From a virus, in the IMG/VR virus record IMGVR_UViG_3300032285_004110, positions 1 through 48,040 of that record: a stretch of DNA of 48,040 nt, one strand, 5' to 3'. Below are positions 42,571 to 48,040 of the stretch, piece by piece; position 1 is the first letter of the stretch; every line of letters begins with the position of its first letter. The notes beneath the pieces are model-generated. The model was not told the origin of the DNA, did no database searches, and saw nothing but the letters and a program-made list of their open reading frames with translations. The position numbers were made by a program, and so were the translations under genes.

Positions 42571-42809
42571 TACCATTTTCCAATGGGGCAAGTTGCTTTT
42601 TCAAGTTTTGTTTTTACTTTCATAATACAACCACATTTTTTACATTGTGTAGTTAATTTAATTAATTCTGGACATAATTTACAAATTACAAATCTTTCTT
42701 TAGATTTTTCGTCATCTATCCATTCTGTATTTGGATTTATAACGTCCCACGGTCTTGTCTGTCCTAAACTTTGTTTATATTTTTCCCAAGGACTGAGTTC
42801 TTCACTCAT
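42570..42809 (-). CDS. Zinc-ribbon protein (DUF6171-like)
   Basis: A 79-residue protein with a C-terminal metal site: C43-x-x-C46 (VICKLCPELI), then CKKCGC, then KLEKATCPIGKW. The order C-x2-C, then T-x-Q-C-x2-C-G-C, M-x-x-K, and a terminal CP-x-G-x-W matches my memory of the DUF6171 family, which is frequent in environmental phages and of unknown function. The ATG overlaps the upstream gene by 8 nt and the stop overlaps the next ATG. It probably acts with the oxygenase-like protein translated after it. Confidence 0.7.
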   Translation of the reverse strand: MSEELSPWEKYKQSLGQTRPWDVINPNTEWIDDEKSKERFVICKLCPELIKLTTQCKKCGCIMKVKTKLEKATCPIGKW

Positions 42810-43041
42810 CTATCCATTCCAATCTATAGTCGTTTAGTATACATTCTGCAACAATATCACTTATGCCAATTATATATTTTTTGTCTTCTATTGTATATTT
42901 TAAAATATGTCTTCCGTCTGTTTTTAAATTTGGTGTAATTTCATATTTAATATTTTCTTTATTTTTAAAAAAATTTACTAAATCATTATGTTCAGATATT
43001 GTTAATAAAATAATGTTATTTTTATAAATATTTATAGTCAT
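42802..43041 (-). CDS. Small hypothetical protein
   Basis: A 79-residue mixed alpha/beta protein (MTINIYKNNIILLTISEHN, then HILKYTIEDKKYIIGISD). I do not recognise a family. It is the first gene of the three-gene island in the fibre module. No Shine-Dalgarno is present; a TGA-TACAAT box ends 7 nt before ATG, consistent with a leaderless transcript. It has AT-richer codons than the flanking fibre genes, as do the two genes that follow. Confidence 0.6.
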   Translation of the reverse strand: MTINIYKNNIILLTISEHNDLVNFFKNKENIKYEITPNLKTDGRHILKYTIEDKKYIIGISDIVAECILNDYRLEWIDE

Positions 43042-43048
43042 AATACTA

Positions 43049-43057
43049 ATTGTATCA
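43049..43057 (-). promoter_or_regulatory. Extended -10 box, leaderless start of the three-gene island
   Basis: Minus strand TGA-TACAAT (43057-43049), 7 nt before ATG 43041. The same TGA-TACAAT occurs before the tail chaperone gene. No recognisable -35. Confidence 0.45.
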
Positions 43058-43059
43058 TA

Positions 43060-45648
43060 TTAGCACCAGCCACTTGTTTGATCTGGGCATAATCCATATG
43101 TTGTATTACATACTAAATCATATCCTGACCCATTCCATGAATCCCAACAACAAGTTACAGATTCATTACAATTTGCTGGTGCAGGGGTTGGTGTTGGTGT
43201 TGGTGTTGGTGTAGGAGTTGGTGCGGGAGCACATCCAGGGCAATTTGATAAATTATAATCTGGACATCCTATTGCTGTTCTACAAACAGTGTATGTTCCA
43301 CAACCATCTGAACAATTATAGGTTTGTGTTGCTGGTAGTCCCGAATAGCCAACACAAGCTGTACAATCTAATGTAGGTGTAGGGGTTGGTGTAGGGGTTG
43401 GTGTAGGGGTTGGTGTAGGGGTTGGTGTAGGGGCAGCCACACAAGCTCCATTTGTTGCAGCAGATAATGCATCAGAATATGTAGCTCTATAAACTGTTCT
43501 TGTTGATGTTCTTCCACCAACATTTGTTGTATCTGATGGAATGCTTACTCCAGAAAATGGTCCAGTTACACTTGGGCTTTGAACATAATATCCATTTTGG
43601 AAATCGCAAATAGATGTACCGATGTAGTATGTAACTTCTACTACTGGAACGCATCCTGCTACTTGATCAATATTTGGACAAGTTCCTGGGGTAATACAAG
43701 TTCTGTAATACCTAGATCCAGATGGACAATTTGCATCATTTTTTGTAAGAGTATAACTTCCATCTGTTGGATAATAAGAATTACAAGTACTGCAATTTAC
43801 TGATTGATATCCGCAATCTGTAGAATTCCATGTCCAAGCATAAGTTCCAGCATATTGTTTTGTGCCATATGTTGTTGCAGAACATCCATATCTATATGTT
43901 CCACTTGCAATGCCATTTATAAGTTGAGGCTCTCTATAATCAAATATAGTTCTTGTCCAAGGCATTTTTGTTGTTCCAGAGCAATCGTATCCGAAATCAG
44001 TTCCATTTGAATAAGCTTCACATGATCCATATGTTACGTTATTTGGCTGTGTAGGCCTTACGTAATTAGAGCTTGCAGCATATGTACTTTCTCCATATTG
44101 ATTTCTTGCCCAAATTTGAACAAAATATTCACTACTTGTATTTGCCCCATAAGAATATGTTGAGCTATTAGAACCAGTTGTGGTAATTGCTCCAGTGTCT
44201 ATGTTTGACCTATACCATTGATACCTATATGATGTTGGATTACCAGTCCATGAGCCATTGCTTGTTACAACAATATTTCCATTAGATTCAGCAATTGTTG
44301 GAGAAGATATATTTACAGGAGGAGATGGATTTGCACAAGTTAATGAATTACTTTGTGATTGAGAAGTTCCTGCTACATTTGTTGCATAGGAAACAACATA
44401 TATAGATTGTCCATCATATGAACTATCCAAAGTAATGGATCCGCCATATTGACCTAATGCTTGTCCATTTGCAAACCAACTGTATGAAGTTGAATCTGGG
44501 TTATTTGCCCAATCTGCACCTGTTGTTAAATAAAAATATCTTCCTGTAGCTGATATAACTGGAGGCTGAATAATTGAAGGAAGAGGTGGCATAGGTAAAG
44601 ATGTAGTAGTTTCATTTGATTGCCATGAAGTTTCTGTAAAGCCAGTTGCGGTTCCATTAACTATAATTTTAAATGTATATGCATGTCCGCCTGATAAAGT
44701 ATCTGTTGTAAAGCTTGTATAAGATCCATTGTAAGTTTCAAAAAAATAATTTAACTGACCATTATTTACTGGAGATCCATCTATTGCAATTGTACGAATT
44801 TCATAAGATGTTTGCGTAAGATGTTCATTTGTCCAATTTATAGTTATTGCATTTGCATTTTGAGCAAATGATGTTGCTGTTACTTTAGGCTTAATTGGTT
44901 TAAGATCATAAATTACAGCATTCATTCCCTGACCCTGAACGTTTGAGTTTGAATAAGTTTTCCATGGGCTAGTTGTATTTATTGCAGCAAGAAAAATTCC
45001 AAGTGTTCCAGAAGCTAGCCCTGTATTTATTGTATAAGATGTTACATCCCCTAAATCAATTTGTGTAAATGCAACTTCTGGACCTTGATACTGAAGATAA
45101 TATCCGTTTGCACCTTTTGATTTATTCCATGAAAGCTTTACAACACCATTTGATTCGACCATTGCAGAAAGAGATGTCATTGTTTCTGGAGCAATAACTG
45201 TTTGATACATTGATCCATAAGATGGTAAACTTTCTCCTGAATCATTTACAGCTATAACAGAACATCTTATTAATCTTCCAACCATAAACATACATACTTG
45301 GTCTGAAATAATTGAATATGAGTTAGATGTTGCTCCTGCTATGTCCTCCCATATTAATGATCCAGAAATTGCATAGTAGCCGCTTTGCCATTGATATTTG
45401 TATGATGTTGGAGAATTTGTCCATGTGCCATTTGAAATAGATACATTTTGATTAACAATATTAGCTATTCCTGTTGACCATGAAAGCTCTGGAAGTACTG
45501 TATTTACTGGTATTGGTGCAACTATTTCTTTCCATTCTGTACCATTGTGAATAAATGCTTTTTTATACGGTTGCCAAGAGGTACCGTCGTTAACTTTTAT
45601 ATTTTTGAATTGATTCCAAGAGGAGCCGTCAAAAATTTTAAATGGCAT
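43060..45648 (-). CDS. Cysteine-rich, PT-linker virion protein with fibronectin-like domains
   Basis: An 862-residue protein. The N-terminus has three copies of a 15-18 residue unit (FDGSSWNQFKNI, NDGTSWQPYKKAF, HNGTEWKEI), probably an attachment module. Ig- and fibronectin-like domains follow (SISNGTWTNSPTSYKYQW and its later variant; VVKLSWNKSKGANGYYLQY). The last 320 residues hold about two dozen cysteines in short modules joined by two (Pro-Thr)n linkers, and the protein ends at a cysteine (TSGWC). Disulfide-rich heads on PT stalks are rare in phages and suggest folding outside the cytosol or metal binding. AGGAGG lies 6 nt before ATG. Confidence 0.75.
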   Translation of the reverse strand: MPFKIFDGSSWNQFKNIKVNDGTSWQPYKKAFIHNGTEWKEIVAPIPVNTVLPELSWSTGIANIVNQNVSISNGTWTNSPTSYKYQWQSGYYAISGSLIWEDIAGATSNSYSIISDQVCMFMVGRLIRCSVIAVNDSGESLPSYGSMYQTVIAPETMTSLSAMVESNGVVKLSWNKSKGANGYYLQYQGPEVAFTQIDLGDVTSYTINTGLASGTLGIFLAAINTTSPWKTYSNSNVQGQGMNAVIYDLKPIKPKVTATSFAQNANAITINWTNEHLTQTSYEIRTIAIDGSPVNNGQLNYFFETYNGSYTSFTTDTLSGGHAYTFKIIVNGTATGFTETSWQSNETTTSLPMPPLPSIIQPPVISATGRYFYLTTGADWANNPDSTSYSWFANGQALGQYGGSITLDSSYDGQSIYVVSYATNVAGTSQSQSNSLTCANPSPPVNISSPTIAESNGNIVVTSNGSWTGNPTSYRYQWYRSNIDTGAITTTGSNSSTYSYGANTSSEYFVQIWARNQYGESTYAASSNYVRPTQPNNVTYGSCEAYSNGTDFGYDCSGTTKMPWTRTIFDYREPQLINGIASGTYRYGCSATTYGTKQYAGTYAWTWNSTDCGYQSVNCSTCNSYYPTDGSYTLTKNDANCPSGSRYYRTCITPGTCPNIDQVAGCVPVVEVTYYIGTSICDFQNGYYVQSPSVTGPFSGVSIPSDTTNVGGRTSTRTVYRATYSDALSAATNGACVAAPTPTPTPTPTPTPTPTPTPTLDCTACVGYSGLPATQTYNCSDGCGTYTVCRTAIGCPDYNLSNCPGCAPAPTPTPTPTPTPTPAPANCNESVTCCWDSWNGSGYDLVCNTTYGLCPDQTSGWC
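43177..43230 (-). repeat. (Pro-Thr)n-coding simple repeat 1
   Basis: GGTGTT-type 6-bp units, 54 bp, coding for the PT linker before the last Cys-rich module. Confidence 0.8.
43373..43434 (-). repeat. (Pro-Thr)n-coding 12-bp tandem repeat 2
   Basis: Units of GGTGTAGGGGTT, about five copies with no change, coding for the longer PT linker. The identical codons suggest recent slippage. Confidence 0.85.
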
Positions 45649-45657
45649 TTATTCCTC

Positions 45658-47655
45658 CTAATACTGTATATAAATATCGCCAGCTACGCCAACAACTGGT
45701 GGTGTTTGAGTTGTACCATATGTAATTTTAGATTGATAAGCATTAACTGCATCTGCTTTTGTCAAATAGTCTGAAGATGCTTCTGTTTTAGAAAGATAGC
45801 TGGAAAGGTTTATTGTTGACCAAGATGCTGTGGAACCATCTGTTGTTAAATATTTTCCATAATTTCCAGATTGGCTTGGGAGGGAATCTCCTAATGTAAG
45901 TCCAGTCACAGTTACTGATGAAAAATCAACAATTCCAATAAATGATGGATTTTCAATTGTTGCATATTTTAAGTCTGCTTGTGCTGATGTTAATTTACCG
46001 TTTAATGCAGCTTGTGTAGCAGAAGATATTGGTTTATTTATATCTGTTGTATTGTCAACATTTCCAAGCCCAACCATAGATTTTGTTATACCAGAGACTG
46101 TTCCAGTAAATGTTGGTGATGCTATTGGAGCTTTAGAAGATATTTGAGTTTGTATTGAACTGGTTACTCCACTTAAATATCCAATCTCTGTATTAGTAAC
46201 TGATCCAACTTCAAGTCCGCCTACTTTTAATGTATCATATATTACTGATGTAAAATCTATTTTGCTTGATGTTGGTTCTGTAGCTCCAGATATAAGCTTC
46301 CATTTTTTATCTGATGAATCACGAACAAGTCCTGTATGTGGATGATTTCCTCCATTATTTCCAGAGGCTCCGTATGCTCCATAAATACCGATATCTAGAA
46401 TATCTGTGTTATATTGATTTTTAGATAAATAAATTAAGGAATCGTTTATTGCTAAATTTTGAGAATTAACTGTTGTTGTTGTTCCTGTTACATTTAAATC
46501 TCCTGTAACAGTTAAGTTTGATGCATTTACAGTTCCTGTAAATGTGGGAGAAGATACTCTAGCAATTGTTGATGGAATTACTGAATCTAATATTTTAGTT
46601 GTATTATCAAGACCTGCAAATCCACCCTGTTGGTTTCTATCTGCTTCTAAAACATAATCTGAAACTGTATTAGATAAAGTTTGTGATGTTACGTATGTAT
46701 TAGCGGCCTCAGTTTTAGATAAATAATCATTTGAAATAGTTAAAGATAAATCATCTGTTGCTGTATTAATTGCTATTAAAATATCATTAAATTTATTATT
46801 TGTTGCAGAAATTGCTCTTGCGTTTGTAAAATAAAGGTTTGAGCCTTCTGCTAAATTAGATGTTGTAAATGAAGCAAGATCTGTTATGCCAGCGTTGTAC
46901 TGAATTGCATCAATTGCATCAGCAATATCGGATGCCACTGCTGCTTTTGCTCTGGCATCTGTAAAATATTTATTTGTTCCCTCAGCAACATTACTTGTTG
47001 TAAGAGTATTTATTGCTCCTGAAACTGCTGTTGAAATTGCTGCGTTTCTATTTGAAGCTTCTGTTGAAATTGCTGAATTTAAATTAGATGCAACTGCTGA
47101 TAACGCAGAATTAACTTTTGTAGTAGCATCAATTGCAGATGCTGCAATTGCTTCATTTTTTGCAGCATTTGCTTTTACTGTAGCGTCTGAAGCTGCTGTA
47201 GATTGTGCCAAATTAGCTTTTACTGTAGCGTCTGTTGATGCAGTAGCAATAGCTTCAGTTTTTGCAGTTAAAATAGCAGTATTTCTATTTGTAACTTCTG
47301 CTGCAACTGCATTTGTAATTGCAGAAGCATTTGCAGATATTGCTCTAGAATTTGTAAAATATAAATTTGATCCTTCTTCAATATCTGAAGTTGTAAGAGA
47401 ATCAATTAATTCTGATATATTAATATTGTTAGGAATTTGAGATGCTGGAATTTTTCCTGTTGAGTCTAGTGTTGCAACTCCATTGGCTTGTCCAATTTTA
47501 AACGCATAGTTTGAAATAGAATTCCATTTTAAACCATTACCTATTTTTATTTTTAAGGTGTCTGTTTCAATACCTAATTCTCCTGGTAAAAGTATAGGAT
47601 TATTTAGAGACCAGTTCTGGGCTGTATCTCTTCTTAATTGAATTCTAGTTGTCAT
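45658..47655 (-). CDS. Tail fibre with Mtd-like N-terminus and Ala-rich shaft
   Basis: A 665-residue fibre. Residues 1-52 are an Mtd-type domain (MTTRIQLRRDTAQNWSLN, NPILLPGELGIETDT, IKIGNGLKWNSI). Residues about 90-290 have LYFTNSRAISANA units and Ala-rich helices (ATVKANAAKNEAIAASA). A central module (TTTVNSQNLAINDSLIYL, then HPHTGLVRDSSDKKWKLISG) and repeats (VGLGNVDNTTDINKP) are shared with the 36308-39349 fibre. The end (YGTTQTPPVVGVAGDIYIQY) is a short tip. It is a mosaic of modules found in the other fibres of this window. TAATG couples it to the upstream gene. Confidence 0.83.
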   Translation of the reverse strand: MTTRIQLRRDTAQNWSLNNPILLPGELGIETDTLKIKIGNGLKWNSISNYAFKIGQANGVATLDSTGKIPASQIPNNINISELIDSLTTSDIEEGSNLYFTNSRAISANASAITNAVAAEVTNRNTAILTAKTEAIATASTDATVKANLAQSTAASDATVKANAAKNEAIAASAIDATTKVNSALSAVASNLNSAISTEASNRNAAISTAVSGAINTLTTSNVAEGTNKYFTDARAKAAVASDIADAIDAIQYNAGITDLASFTTSNLAEGSNLYFTNARAISATNNKFNDILIAINTATDDLSLTISNDYLSKTEAANTYVTSQTLSNTVSDYVLEADRNQQGGFAGLDNTTKILDSVIPSTIARVSSPTFTGTVNASNLTVTGDLNVTGTTTTVNSQNLAINDSLIYLSKNQYNTDILDIGIYGAYGASGNNGGNHPHTGLVRDSSDKKWKLISGATEPTSSKIDFTSVIYDTLKVGGLEVGSVTNTEIGYLSGVTSSIQTQISSKAPIASPTFTGTVSGITKSMVGLGNVDNTTDINKPISSATQAALNGKLTSAQADLKYATIENPSFIGIVDFSSVTVTGLTLGDSLPSQSGNYGKYLTTDGSTASWSTINLSSYLSKTEASSDYLTKADAVNAYQSKITYGTTQTPPVVGVAGDIYIQY

Positions 47656-48040
47656 TATTCGTATGATCCTCCGCCATCTAGGATACTTCCTCCTATAATG
47701 TCTTCGGATCCTCCTCCGTCTATTAGATTATCATTTTCTAAAACTTCTTGCTCTGTTCCACCATCAAATAATGTTAAATTTTTCCATGATGGATCAACAT
47801 TTGTTTCCAATGGCCCTCCTCCATCCATTCCGATGACTTCTGGAAGAATTACTGCTGCAGACTCTATCTCATTATACTCTAAAAATGTTACTGGATTCTG
47901 CATATCAATTGTTGCTACTTCGCCATCATAAGCATGAGTGTGTCTATAAAATGGTGTAGGATCTGTGCTTGGGGGTGTAAGCTCAATCCATTCAAATCCA
48001 TTAAATATTCTTAAATTTTTAGAAGTTACGTTAAAATAAA
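47655..48040 (-). CDS. DGG-repeat virion protein (5' truncated by window edge)
   Basis: The frame is open to the right edge, so the true start lies outside; the visible part is 128 residues. It begins NVTSKNLRIFNGFEWIELTPP and contains YRHTHAYDGEVATIDM. The second half has four spaced D-G-G units (IGMDGGGPLE, LFDGGTEQE, LIDGGGSED, ILDGGGSYE), each followed by an acidic residue within two or three positions. I do not know this motif; it is likely part of a fibre or neck protein. The stop overlaps the start of the 665-residue fibre (TAATG). Confidence 0.6.
   Translation of the reverse strand, partial: YFNVTSKNLRIFNGFEWIELTPPSTDPTPFYRHTHAYDGEVATIDMQNPVTFLEYNEIESAAVILPEVIGMDGGGPLETNVDPSWKNLTLFDGGTEQEVLENDNLIDGGGSEDIIGGSILDGGGSYE

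Noticed and set aside
36308-47655. Diversity-generating retroelement, because of Mtd-like fibre N-termini
   Set aside because: No reverse transcriptase, no template repeat and no Mtd C-type-lectin variable region are present; only the adaptor domain is shared.

Overview
This window is a 48 kb internal piece of an AT-rich tailed bacteriophage genome (Caudoviricetes). It is a siphovirus: there is a 2,542-residue tape measure, a tail-assembly chaperone pair with a -1 frameshift, one tail-tube protein, an HK97-type portal, protease and capsid, and no sheath. Every gene I can support lies on the minus strand, so transcription runs from high to low coordinates. The host cannot be read directly. Extended -10 promoters (TGn-TAnnAT), with several start codons 6-8 nt downstream of a -10 box and no Shine-Dalgarno, plus the style of the head genes, would fit an actinobacterial host. 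This is inference only. No terminase, replication, integrase, holin, endolysin, tRNA or CRISPR array is visible.

Layout in transcription order. (1) 48040-36308: an adhesion module of tail-fibre-like proteins (a DGG-repeat fragment, two paralogous fibres with an Mtd-like N-terminus, a Cys-rich PT-linker protein, Ala-rich coiled coils), interrupted by three small genes including a zinc ribbon and an oxygenase-like protein. (2) 36281-28194: a cassette starting with a fibronectin-III protein that carries a (FFAPP[G/S])n array and a C-terminal Hint (intein-like) domain. It continues with a sulfotransferase, an Asp/Asn beta-hydroxylase-like enzyme, five prolyl-4-hydroxylase-like 2OG-Fe(II) oxygenases, a DUF6065-like protein, and a collagen-like fibre with a peptidase S74 chaperone. 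(3) 28187-26382: a LamG-type protein. (4) 26319-20432: head genes (small protein, portal, protease with nested scaffold, major capsid, SAP-like protein, connector). (5) 20430-17859: neck proteins and tail tube. (6) 17749-1048: tail chaperones, tape measure, tail-tip proteins, a second S74 fibre, a coiled-coil peptide and a lectin-like protein. (7) 962-1: a separately promoted metallophosphoesterase and a zinc-ribbon protein running off the window.

How it works together: modules 4-6 build the capsid, neck, tail and tip; modules 1-3 supply adhesins. Terminators follow the two most abundant structural genes (capsid and tail tube), each paired with a fresh promoter for the next block. The most unusual points are a probable R-S-E ADP-ribosyltransferase domain inside the tape measure; a possible virion-fibre modification cassette in which hydroxylases and a sulfotransferase sit beside PPG-repeat and collagen-like substrates; a Hint domain with a degenerate catalytic motif; and a set of apparently leaderless phage promoters.
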